A stretch of DNA of 64,000 nucleotides, from contig NC_081547.1 in the NCBI RefSeq assembly GCF_901000735.1, positions 10,523,156 to 10,587,155 on the forward strand, given 5' to 3'. The notes under the pieces were generated by a model. The model was not told where the DNA came from and did not search any database. It saw nothing but the letters and a program-made list of their open reading frames with translations. The stretch is from Corylus avellana. Lineage: Eukaryota > Streptophyta > Magnoliopsida > Fagales > Betulaceae. Position 1 is the stretch's first letter. The number at the start of each line of letters is the position of its first letter. This document shows positions 34,898 to 45,500 of the stretch, piece after piece. The translations under genes were made by a program, and so were the position numbers.

Positions 34898-37800
34898 ATG
34901 GAAATACTAAGCTGGAACTATTGGGGGCTTGGGAACCTCTGGACAGTTTGAGAACTTAGTTGCTTGGTGAAGGAAAAGAAGCCCGAAGTGGTTTTCCTTA
35001 TGGAAACCAAGTTGAGTAATAAAGAATTAGAACCCATTCGCTCTAAATTGGGTTTCCAAAATGTTTTTGGAGTAGACAGTATTGGAAAAAGTGGAGGCCT
35101 TGCTCTTTTTTGGCAGGGTGAGACAAAACTTGAATTACAAAATTATAGCCGCTGGCATATAAATGCCATCATCTCTCAGGATGGAGGTACATCGTGGAAA
35201 TTGATAGGGTTCTATGTCCATCCAGATGTGAGTAAAAGAGACGAGGCATGGAGCTTAATCAGAACCTTAGCCAATTTTCAACCGGAGGCTTGGGTGATGA
35301 TAGGCAACTTTAATGAAATAGTGGAGTCATCTGAGAAGCAAGGGAGAGGAAATATATCAAGGAGACAAATGGAGGCATTCCAACGGGTTATCTCTGACTA
35401 TGAACTAGCTGATTTGGGATATAAGGGCCTAATATACACATGGACTAACAGCCAGGATGAGAGCTGTTTTATTCGAGAAAGGTTGGACCGTGGGATGGCC
35501 AACAAGGAATGGTGCTCATTATTCCTTTTGGCAGAGGTATCAACTGAGGTGGTGGTGTGTTCAGACCACAATCCTCTTCTTCTATCTACACGTAAGGTGT
35601 GGCCAAGCAAACATAAGAAAAGGGGCATTATATATGATGCTACGTGGAGCAAGGAAATTTCATGCACTGACCGGTAAAAAAAGGTATGGAAGGAAAAATG
35701 GAGATTTCCAGACACGTGGAGGAATATGCAACAAAAAATGGATGAGTGCAAACAAGCTTTATCAAGGTGGAAAAAAAACCATGTGGGGGTACTGGAACGA
35801 GACATACATGAGAAGACCAAACTGTTACGAACCATCCAAGAATCGGAGGGAGTCCCGGATCTTGACGCGCTGCAGAAACTCAAAACAGAGATCACAGTCC
35901 TAAAAAATCAGGAGGATCTTATATGGCGGCAGAGGGTGAAAGAGGACTGGCTGAAATATGGAGACAGAAACACCAAATTCTTCCATGCAAGTACGAAGCA
36001 GAGATAGCACAACAATCACCTGGAAAAAATTCAGGATGAAGAGGGGCAGAGTTAGGATACACAGGAGGAGATTGGTAAGGTGTTTATCAATTATTACAGC
36101 CGGTTATTCACGTCTGAAGGAGCGAATAAGGTGCATAGATGTCTAAGGTCAGTGTCTAGCCATGTCTCTGAAGAGGCCAACCGGACCCTCCTGGCCGAAT
36201 TCAGTGGAGAGGAAATCAGCCAAGCCACCCACCAAATGGTGCCATGCAAAGCCCCGAGACCGAATGGCTTCACGGCGGACTTTTATCAAAAGAACTGGGC
36301 GATAGTGGGGACGGAGGTTTGCAATCTAGTTTTGTCTATTTTAAATTCTGGTATCATGAATGATGACTTCAATTCTACTTACCTTACACTTAGTCCAAAA
36401 ATTAAAAACCCATCTAGTGTGACTAAATTCAGGCCAACTAGCCTTTGTAATGTTTTATACAAAATAGTTTCAAAGGTGTTGGCTAATCAATTGAAGATTA
36501 TTCTTCCTAACACTATTACTTCTACCCAAAGTGCCTGTATCCCAGGGCATTTAATTTCTGACACTATCTTGGCGGCATACGAAACCTTACACACCATGCA
36601 GCCAAGGATGTGGAGTAAGGAGGGGTATATGGCAGTTAAATTGGATATGAGCAAATCGTATGATTGGGTGGAATGGAGCTTTTTGGAGAGGGTGATGAAG
36701 CGGATGGGTTTTGCTGGGAGGTAGATTGATCTCATCATGATGTGTGTCAGATCCGCAAATTATGCTATCCTCATCAATGGCAGTCCTATGGGCCGTATTT
36801 ACCCTACACGAAGCATAAGACAGGGAGACATGATCTCCCTCTACCTTTTTTGATATGTGCTAAAGCTTTAAGTGTCTTATTAACCCGTGCCGACCTAAGG
36901 GGCCAACTAAGGGGTGTGCCCACGTCCAAAAGAGGTCATCGCATTAATCACCTATTTTTTACGGATGACAGTTTATTATTTTGCAAGGCGGATGTGACAC
37001 ATTGGAATCAGATGTCCAAGATTCTGGGACTGTATGAGAGGGCGTCAAGCATTCGACTTAATCGAGTGAAAACTGCTATTTCTTTAGCAGAACTACACCG
37101 AGGGAGAGAAGGGAACAAATCATGACGGTGTCGGGCCTGCCATGTTCACAACGATATGACACCTATTTAGGGCTCCCGGCATTGGTGGGGAAGTCTAGAA
37201 CTAGAGCTTTCAAAGGCATAAAAGATAGAATTTGGAAAAGACTCCAAGACTGGAAGATAAAGTTTCTGTTACAAGCCGGGAAAGAAATTCTCCTAAAAGC
37301 GGTAATTCAAGCAATTCTCCTTTATAGCATGAGTGTGTTTTTGCTGCCAAAGACCCTTTGCGCAGAAATCAATGCACAAATGCAAAAATTTTGGTGGGGC
37401 CATCAAGGGAATAAGAAACGGAACCACTAGATGAGTTGGGAGAAGATGGGGCTCTTGAAGGTAAATGGGGGCATGGGCTTTAGGGACCTAATTCATTTCA
37501 AAACGGCATTGTTAGCAAAACAATTTTGGAGATTATGGAAGACCATAGACAGCTTAACGGCTAGGATCTTTAAAGCTAAAAACTTCCCAAATTGTTCTAT
37601 TATGGAGGCGGATTTGGGATCGAAGCTCTCCTTTGCATGAAGAAGCATTCACGGAGCTGGAGATTTGGTGAAAGAAGGCCTTATTTGGAGAATAGGGGAT
37701 GGTGCGAACGTCCGGATTTGGGGTGACAAATGGGTGCCTCTACCTCACACCTTCAAAATACAATCTCCTCCCTCCCCCCTTGTGGTGGATGACCGAGTGC

Positions 37801-39037
37801 AGAAACTCATCGACCCAGCAACAAAGTGGTGGGATGCCACACTTCTGTCGAAGTTGTTCAATATGGAAGAAGTTAAAGGTTTCACCTCTTTACCTGTTAG
37901 CCATACCCAACAACCGGATAAACTAATTTGGAGGGGCATAGATAGAGGGGAATTCACGGTGAGAAGTGCATACCATATGGCAATGGAAATGTTGAATCTG
38001 CAGAAGGCGGAATGTTCTTCTAGACAATCACATAGAGAGATGTGGTGAATTCTGTGGAAATTGAACATACCCAATGCTGAGAAAAATTTCTTGTGGAGGG
38101 CATGTCATAGACTTCTGCCGATAAAAGATAGCCTAGCCAAGAGGAAAATAGTCGTGGATCCTATGTGCCCAATTTGTATGAAGGAAGAGGAAACACCATA
38201 CCACGTTCTTTGGTCGTGCCTAGTTGCCAGGGACACATGGGGCGCAAGCAACTGGATTTTCGAGAAAACAGTGGTGGAGGAGCCAAACTTTTTTCATTTA
38301 GCCGAAATTTTCTTAACGAAGGGCACAAAGGAGGAAGCAGCTTTATTTGTAAGAATTGCCCGAAAGTTATGGTTCGACGAAATGATCTGGTTTTCAACGG
38401 AACCTTTATCCATCTGACAGAATTAATAAGGGCAGCAAAACAGGCCCATGAGGACTTCCTGGCCATCAATAAGAAGGACTCACATGGTGATCGAGGTGAT
38501 GAAACATGAATAGATGTAAAATGGGTAGCCCCGGCGCAAATCTGGCACAAAACAAACTGGGATGCAGCCCTTGAAAACGACAGAATAGGTGTGGGTATCG
38601 TGATCCGAGACCATAAAGGACAAGTTTTAGCTGCTAGATGTTTTTTGATTGTGGGTAATCTGAAACCAACTGTAGCTAAAGCGCTGGGTGCTTATCATGC
38701 GACTCTACTCAGTGCAGAGGTGGGTGTACAAAACCTCATGCTAGAAGGAGATGCCAAGACAGTGGTTCATGATGTAAACTCGCAAGAGTCACACACAGGT
38801 AGAAACGGGCACCTTGTGGAAGATACAAAGACTTTGTTACGTTCCTTTTCTAAATGGGAATGTTGTTATGTAAGCCATCAATCCAATAGGGCGGCACATG
38901 GCTTGGCCAAATTGGCTTGTAGACAGATCATAGAGAAGACTTGGAGATGTTATATCCCAAAGGCTATCTGTGATGTTGTTTTGATGAAACAACCTGTTTC
39001 CATTTTATTTTATCAATGGAACTATTTCTTTTCTTAA
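34898..39037 (+). pseudogene. LINE B ORF2: endonuclease-RT-zf-RVT-RNase H, broken
   Basis: Starts at the 34898 ATG (MEILSWNYWGLGNLWTV), with a stop at codon 18. The endonuclease is open at 34964-35677 (FLMETKLSN, VMIGNFNEIVES, CSDHNPLLLS), with GNF in place of the usual GDF. RT follows from about 36080: KAPRPNGFTADFYQ (usually KAPGPDG), KLDMSKSYDWVEW (usually SKAYDRVEW), RQGDMISLYLF, and FTDDSLLFCK in place of FADDSLLF. Both palm aspartate motifs keep their D residues. zf-RVT reads CPICMKEEETPYHVLWSC and RNase H has NWDAALEND, LEGDAKTV and SNRAAHGLAK. Stops or shifts occur near 35677, 36007, 36724, 37107, 37430, 37640, 38048 and 38390, so no enzyme is made. Confidence 0.85.
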
Positions 39038-39051
39038 AAAAAATAAAAAAT

Positions 39052-40543
39052 AGAAAAAGGAAAAACCCTTTCAATGTTTGCATGGTTCAATTATTAAAAA
39101 TTATGAGTAAAAAAATTTAAAATTTAAACAAAATATTGTTGGTGTAAAAAAAAAAAAAAAAAAAAAGGTTACAATTTCATTTATATTATTTGTTTCCTTA
39201 TTTGATTCGGACCTTAATAATACTTAATTTATTGAATAATTTATGTATGGAAAACTCATGAAATATAATCAACACAATTAATTACGCTAATTAATGACCG
39301 GAGGTAAAAATAAAAAAAAAAGGGTTCAGATATTAAAAACATGGACACCTGCTGCGATTCTAAGCACTCTTAGATATTAAAAAAATAGACACTTGTCATA
39401 ATTCTAAGTACTCTCTATGTCAAAACTCGGCTTATATATATATATATATGAGATCAATTATTAAAAATTATGAGTAAAAAAATTTAAAATTAAAAAAAAA
39501 TGGACGCGTGAGTTAATAAAAATAAAGGTCAAAAGGAATTAATGAAGGAAAAATCGTACACTTAATTCATTTAAAAAAATATATAGAAAAAGGAAAAATC
39601 CTTTCAATATTTGCACAGTTCAATTATTATTATTATTATTATTTTTTGAAAGAATAGTGGAACTCTCATTATTAAATCATCCCTCTGAGCAAACTGCTCT
39701 AGCTAAATAAAGTCATGAATACAATCCGGATAAGCATCTATCCAAGTCTTCTCTAGAACATTCTTAATAGCCAACTTAGCAAGTGCATGGGCAGCTTTAT
39801 TGCTATCCCGTTTAACAAAATCTATCCGCCATTGAGAGAAAACCTGCACAGCAGATTTAACATCTTCCACCAAAGGTCCAATTCGACGAAAATTCGTGCT
39901 CGTATCCCGTATAGCATCAATCACACCCTTAGCGTCACCTTCCAGCTGAACTTTGGAAAAACCCAGCTCACTACAGAGTTGAATTGCCACTAACGCCGCT
40001 CGAGCTACTGCTGCCGCCGGTGAGAGGAAACCCATTTGAGTCATGCAGCGTGCGGCACGTACATACCCATTATGATCTCTCACCAGCACCCCAAAGCCCA
40101 TCCCACCCAACGAAGAATCCAGCGCCGCATCCCAATTTGCCTTGATCCACCCCACTGCAGGAGCAACCCAAAGCGAGAGACCCTAAGCACCTTCAGATAG
40201 AGGGAAAATTATTAAAAATTATTAAAAAAAATTAAAAAAATTATGAGTAAAAAAATTTGAAATTTAAACAAAATATTGTTGGTGTGAAAAAAAAAGGTTA
40301 TAATTTCATTTATATTATTTGTTTCTTTATTTGATTAGGACATTAATAATACTTAATTTATTGAATAATTTATATATGGAAAACTCTTGAAATATAATCA
40401 ACACGATTAATTACGCTAATTAATGACTGAAGGTAGAAATAAAAAAAAATAAAAAAAAAGGTTAAGATATTAAAAAACATGGACACGTGTCGCAATTCTA
40501 AGCATTCTTTACGTCAAAACTTGGCTTATATATATATGATAAT
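39052..40543. repeat. Direct repeat pair, second copy split by a LINE
   Basis: 39052-39448 and 39583-39635 plus 40204-40543 share the same order: GGAAAAA(C/T)CCTTTCAAT..TTTGCA, TTCAATTATTA, AAATTATGAGTAAAAAAATTT, CAAAATATTGTTGGTGT, ATTTCATTTATATTATTTG, AATTACGCTAATTAATGAC, GACACGTGTCGCAATTCTAAGCA (degenerate in the first copy) and CAAAACTTGGCTTATATATATA. The right-hand end matches the ends of the CACGTG repeats at 32.8 and 33.1 kb, so all belong to one family of unclassified elements. Confidence 0.7.
39636..40203 (-). mobile_element. 5'-truncated LINE with an intact RNase H frame
   Basis: The minus-strand frame 40155-39703 is unbroken (150 residues). It has a first motif MGWIKANWDAALD, FGVLVRDHNGYVRAARC, a degenerate catalytic-Glu helix (VARAALVAIQ), VQLEGDAKGV and VKRDSNKAAHALAKLA, and ends DAYPDCIHDFI. 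The 3' UTR and an A/T-rich tail run leftward to about 39640. The insertion splits a direct repeat exactly between CAATTATT and ATTAAAAATTATG, which fixes its limits. The open frame may reflect recent arrival rather than host use. Confidence 0.8.
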
Positions 40544-40555
40544 AAATATTAAAAT

Positions 40556-40949
40556 GAAAATAACTTCTATAAGGAGCTGGTGTAAACCAGTTCCTTTGTG
40601 TCCACCAATCATAATTGGACACCTCAACATATCAGAAAAAACCTAAGTTTAAGAAAAAAACATTACTACACCAGATTATATAAAAATGAGAAATAAAATA
40701 ATTAAAAAACTACTTAATTTTTAAAGAAAAAAAAATTTATGGGGTGGCAGCCTGCCACCCCATCCCCCCACTTGGGGTGGTAGCCAGCTAACCTTTTAAT
40801 TTTTGTTTTTTCTTTTTTTTTTTAAAAAAAAATGATTTTTAAATTTTTTTTTTCTTTCTCTTTTTTAGTATAATCTGGTGTGATAGTGTTTTTTTTTTTT
40901 TTCTTCTTAAATTTAAGTTTTTACATTATGTCCTTATAGAAGTTATCAT
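40556..40949. mobile_element. MITE, MULE-type, with 10-bp target duplication
   Basis: Bounded on both sides by ATATTAAAAT (40546-40555 and 40950-40959). The ends are inverted: ATAACTTCTATAAGGA on the left and TCCTTATAGAAGTTAT on the right, then CTAAGTTTAAGAA and CACCAGATTATA on the left answered by TATAATCTGGTGTGATAGTG and CTTAAATTTAAG on the right. The centre has a perfect 10-bp hairpin GGGGTGGCAG-C-CTGCCACCCC (40741-40761). A 9-10-bp target duplication points to Mutator-like mobilisation. Confidence 0.8.
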
Positions 40950-40952
40950 ATA

Positions 40953-41147
40953 TTAAAATATGGCATCTTTTGTGGCTCCTCGTAGGACCCCATCCAATTT
41001 GACATTCCTCTCATCCAATTTTTCTAATATTTTTTGAACGAGGTCAATGGTGTAACTCAACTCTTGATTTATACGACCAAGACGTGAATCCTCCGCAACA
41101 ATTGAGGTTTCTGGAAAACTTGGGGTTTTATATAATTTCTTAGACAC
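40953..41147 (-). CDS. Unassigned 64-residue ORF, possible gene fragment
   Basis: Open minus-strand frame starting MSKKLYKTPSFPETSIVAED and continuing through RINQELSYTIDLVQKILEKL to a final ATKDAIF. The composition is balanced, and the middle has the heptad-like hydrophobic spacing of a short coiled coil, unlike the low-complexity frames around it. The frame stays open upstream of the ATG for some residues (SVGVSKKLYK), so it may be the last exon of a decayed gene or part of a transposon protein. Its stop codon lies in the target duplication of the adjacent MITE. No family was recognised. Confidence 0.3.
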   Translation of the reverse strand: MSKKLYKTPSFPETSIVAEDSRLGRINQELSYTIDLVQKILEKLDERNVKLDGVLRGATKDAIF

Positions 41148-41159
41148 CCCTACACTTTC

Positions 41160-42063
41160 AATCCCTTAAAGATGGATGATATACATGCCATAATTCATAA
41201 GAAAATAAACATGTGTATATCTTGTGCAATCATATTATGGGCATGCCTAATTTCCTATAAAGAATTACATAGTTTATAACATGCATCTCCAAAAAATATA
41301 AATGACATATTTTAATATTTATAAAATATTATTATTTAAAAACATATTGGGTTTACGCCAAAAAAAAATAATAATAATCCAATAATTTTAAAATATATCA
41401 TCCATATTATGCATATTATTACATGGAATAATCACATAAAAAATTTAGAAGTTGAAATTTCAAAAGAAGAGATATATTGATCTCTTTTCTAATACAAGCA
41501 GGCCCAACGAAAGAGTAAAGGAAAATATAGTTGAAGACACAGGAAAGGATAAAAAAAAAAAAAAAATTAATTCAATAAGATTATAAGATGAAAATATTGA
41601 CCTTGTAGTGCTATAGGGGTGACAAGAGAACGAACAAAACAAATATTATGTTCTTCTTCTCAAAATATTAATTTTGAGATGGGCAAAAGAAACATATAAA
41701 TTACTAGATTGAGCCTCTATGAAAAGAATCATGTTAATGAGGTCCTCTCTTCATCCTTATTTTGTACAAATTGACGTGATATTTTAAGTAATTTTTAATG
41801 TCAGTCATTTAAAAAAAAAATTACTTAAAACACATAAGAATAACCAATATAAATTAAATGTGATAAATAAGTGTGAAAAATAGCATTATTTGTAAATTTA
41901 ATTAATTAATTAATTATTATTATTATTTTTTTTTTCGAATTCATAAGAGTGGTTTTGCCATTTTGTATTAGGAGAGGAATTATAAAGATTTATAAAGGTC
42001 AAAACTTTCCTCTTATTTTCAGTTCGAGGAAAAGCTCGCGAGAAGTAGAATGAGGCCGCTGTC
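41160..42063. other. AT-rich intergenic DNA
   Basis: No gene is seen. Contains AATT-rich tracts and a T run near 41925-41935. GAATTCATAAGAGTGG..GAGGCCGCTGTCACCATGG before the MITE is ordinary sequence. Confidence 0.5.
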
Positions 42064-42068
42064 ACCAT

Positions 42069-42333
42069 GGTGGTGTTTGGTAAATGAGTTGGTCTAGACA
42101 CTGTAGTTGATGTAGATTAATGTAAAAAAAAAAGTAAGAATATTTTATATAAAAATGTGAAAAAAGTGATATGAAAAAGTAAAAAAATTTTGTTTTGTAG
42201 TAATTTTTTTATTTGAATAATAATAAAAAGTGAATGATGTGATGTAAAAAGTGAAAAAGTAAAAATATTTTGATATTAATTTTTTTTAAAAATGATGATG
42301 AATAGTGTCTAGGCCAACTCCCCAAACAAGGCC
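42069..42333. mobile_element. MITE just upstream of TAF12
   Basis: The left end GGTGGTGTTTGGTAAATGAGTTGGTCTAGACACT is answered at the right end by the complement of AGTGTCTAGGCCAACTCCCCAAACAAGGCC. The flanks are ACCAT at 42064-42068 and again at 42334-42338. The centre is AT-rich without coding sequence. The right end is about 220 bp before the TAF12 start codon, so the element lies in or beside the promoter. A 5-bp target duplication does not decide the superfamily. Confidence 0.65.
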
Positions 42334-42338
42334 ACCAT

Positions 42339-42491
42339 CTGGCCACCCCAGTGGATGACGTGTACGGCCCAGATTCAACCTCCCCTCTCCCTTCTCCCTT
42401 CTTCCTTCTCCCTCCTTTCCCTCTCAGCCTTCTTCCTTTCCCTTCGATCTCTTCCCCTCTTTCTCTCTCCCTCTCTCTCTCAAATTAGAAC
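42339..42491 (+). promoter_or_regulatory. Probable TAF12 core promoter / 5' leader
   Basis: Between the MITE and the coding region lie TGACGTGT (42356-42363, ACGT core), GGCCCA (42366-42371, the complement of the TGGGCC site II motif common in plant housekeeping promoters) and a ~100-bp pyrimidine-rich tract of CCCTTCTCCC and CTCTCTCTCT phrases to about 42481, resembling a plant Y-patch. No clear TATA box is seen. The start of transcription is not visible; the leader is inferred from position. Confidence 0.45.
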
Positions 42492-42500
42492 ATGAATTAG
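42492..42500 (+). promoter_or_regulatory. Minimal upstream ORF (ATG AAT TAG)
   Basis: The only ATG between the pyrimidine tract and the TAF12 start is followed one codon later by a stop, giving a two-residue uORF 54 bp before the main ATG. If the transcript begins in the pyrimidine tract, ribosomes would meet this uORF first. Any effect on translation is inferred. Confidence 0.5.
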
Positions 42501-42554
42501 GCGGCGCACAACCAAGAAAACCCAGTAACCTGTTAACCCAATTTCTGGAAAGGA

Positions 42555-45500
42555 ATGGCAGAAAGTGCAGTATCATCCCCAAAACCCCTCCAACCCTCGA
42601 ACCCCATCGACCCAACAACAACAACGGCAACAACAACACCCACACCCACACCCACAAACACCACAATTCCTCAAAACCCGTCGAATTCTACGTCGAACCC
42701 ACCGTCCATGCGCTCCCCTTCTCCCCTCTCCCACTCCCATTCACCTTCCATTGACCACATCTCCTCCCCTCCCCAAATCCCTCTCCCCCCATCTCAACAA
42801 CAACAACAGCAACAACAACAACAACCACAGCACCTCCCCGCAGCCTTTGGATTAGATTACCAGCAACAAAAGCAACAAACCCAGCTACAGCAATCCCAGC
42901 AGCAGTCACAAACTCTGGCCCAGAATGTCAACGCCTTGACGAATTACCAAATCCAGCAAAGCTTGTCGCGCTCCCCGTCCATGTCTCGGCTGAGCCAACA
43001 GCAGCAGCAGCAGTTCGGGATCATGAGGCAACATCAACAGCAGCAGCATCAGCAGCAGCAGGGGATGCATGGGAATGTGAATTTTGGTGGGTCTGGTGGG
43101 ATTCAGCAGCAGACCCAACAACAGCAGCAGCAGCAATTGGGTACAGGCGGGAACTTGTCGCGGTCAACGCTGATAGGGCAGAGCGGCCACCTGCCCATGT
43201 TGTCTGGCCCAGCCGCTGCGGCGGCCGCGGCAGCGCAGTTGAACTTTCCGTCCCATTTGTTGGGCTCGGTAAGAAATTGAATTATCATTGAACTCTAATT
43301 TTGTCTAATCAGTGTTTGTAGTGTCCTTTGCCTGTTTTGGAATGTGAAATGTTGAGTTAGTTTTAGTTTTTAGAAGCAGGAAAAGGATGGGATTTGGAAT
43401 TGTTCAAAGATGGTACCTTTGTGAATGTTCTATTTGATATGACCACTTCTTGGGGGAAGCCTTTCTCCACAACCATGTCATTCTTGTCCTTAACAATGAA
43501 CTATTGGACGTGTTTTATGATTATCGACGATGAATTGGAATTCCATCGACACCAATCACATCCTAGAATATCTAATCGTATATTTAAGTAAACTTGATCG
43601 CATTTTGAAGAAAATCAACCAAATACATATCACTATGCCATTATACCTGTTTATGATTGGTTTGATAAATATCCTGTTCCTGTATTTTAATTATGCAGTA
43701 CTTGGTAATTCATTCGGAAACCCATTACATTTTTTTTTTTTTTTTTGTCTTTGAATTGAGTATCATCTATGTCTCGTAAAACAAGTGAAATTGTGGGTGT
43801 AGCCGAGGCAGAAAGCTGGGTTGGTCCAAGGCTCTCAATTCCATTCGGGTAATTCGCCTGGTCAAGCTTTACAAGGACTGCAAGCAATGGGGATGATTGG
43901 GTCGCTCAATTTGAGCTCGCAACTAAGAGCAACTGGGGCTCTCAATTATGCCCAGCGACTTAACCAGAGCCAAATTAGGCAATTGCAACAGCAAAGTCCT
44001 CTTGGCTCTCAACAGGTATAATGTTTCCTCATCTATATGCTGTTGCTGGATTTGCGTAACTGCTGATGGTTGTGCTTTTGCCATTTTAGTCGTCATCTAT
44101 ATGTTGCTATATGGACGTTATTATTTGTTCTATTGCGAAGGATACATACCTTAGTTGTTTTTTTCTTGGGTTGTGTACTTTTGTGTACTGAAGTTTGCAT
44201 TACCTATAACCCCAGATATCTCTCAGATTAATTACATGAGCTCTTTTTGGAAGAATTTTGATTTAATTTACGCTTTTTACCCAATCTTTAAATTTGGTTA
44301 GTAGCTGCTTTCTGCAATAGTAGGGGTAAGCAGTCATGTTGTGATTGACTTTCTCCTTGGATGCCCCAAATTCAACAACATTTGGAAAATTTTCCAAAAG
44401 TGGGACAGGGAACTCATTTACTAACAAAATCCCTTGTACATAATCATGTTATACTACCTTGGGGGTACTTGAAGTCCTGTAAATATGAGTCATTCCATTG
44501 TGTTCTACGTAACTTTTGAAATCAGTCCTATTTGTATTTCTTTAGCTCAGAGCCTATGAATTCAGCCTATCCCATACCATGTGCAGGATCATTTCCACAA
44601 TTTAACCACTTGCTTCAACCACTTTTTTTTTTTTTTTTTTTTAATATTATTTTTTAATACTATCTCGTGAGTTTACTTTCTGAAGATGAATCAATTTTTT
44701 CATGTGATGGATGCATTTTAATGGGTGATTTTGTGAATTAATAGCTCATTAATGTTTTTGATATTCTTGATTGATACATATGTATTAGAAGATTTATAAG
44801 CTTTCACAATGTTATGCAATGCTGTTATGCTGAATTATTTGTGCATGTTTTTACATTTTAAACTTTTATGCGTGATTATTACATCCACTCTTTATCTTTA
44901 CAAACTTACAGGTTCAAAGCTCACCGAGGACGTCACCGCTGGCATTTATGAACTCTCAGTTATCTGGGTTGGCTCAGAATGGACAGCCTACCATGATGCA
45001 GAGCTCTTTACCACAGCAACAGTGGTTGAAACAAATACCACCAATCTCTGGTTCTGGTTCGGCTTCATTCCGTCTTCAACAACAGAGGCTCTTGCAGCAG
45101 CAGCTGGCTTCATCTACTCAGTTGCACCCGAATTCTATGGCCCTGAACCAACAACAGCTATCCCAGCTAGTACAGCAGCAACCAATGGGGCATGCACAGC
45201 TACATCAGCAACAACAGCAGCAACTGCAACAGCAACAGCAACAGCAGCAGCAGCAACAACAACAACAACTGCAACAACCAGCACAACAACAATTGCAACA
45301 ACAACTGCCTTTGCATCAGCAGCAGCAGCAGCAGCAGCAGTATTCTCCAAGGATGCCCGGGCCCACAGGTCAGAAGTCCATGAGTTTGACAGGATCACAG
45401 CCAGATGCTACTGCATCTGGTACAACTACACCAGGGGGAAGTTCAAGCCAAGGAACAGAAGCGACTAATCAACTTCTTGGGAAGAGAAAGATACAAGATT

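Larger units (their letters stand above)
33110..39051 (+). mobile_element. LINE B: near full-length degenerate L1-type element
   Basis: All expected parts occur in order: a 5' leader, ORF1 with DUF4283 and CCHC knuckle, and ORF2 with endonuclease, reverse transcriptase, zf-RVT and RNase H, then an A-rich 3' end near 39037-39051. The total of ~5.9 kb is the normal size for plant L1 elements. Several stops and frameshifts inactivate it. The 5' leader has GGTCTCAAAAACCCTAGAGGAG, similar to that of LINE A, so the two belong to related families. The exact 5' edge is uncertain because the flanking DNA is itself repetitive. Confidence 0.85.

Noticed and set aside
44809..45468. 219-residue Ala/Thr-rich frame over TAF12 exon 3
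   Set aside because: This is the CAA/CAG glutamine tract of TAF12 read in another frame; it starts in intron 3.
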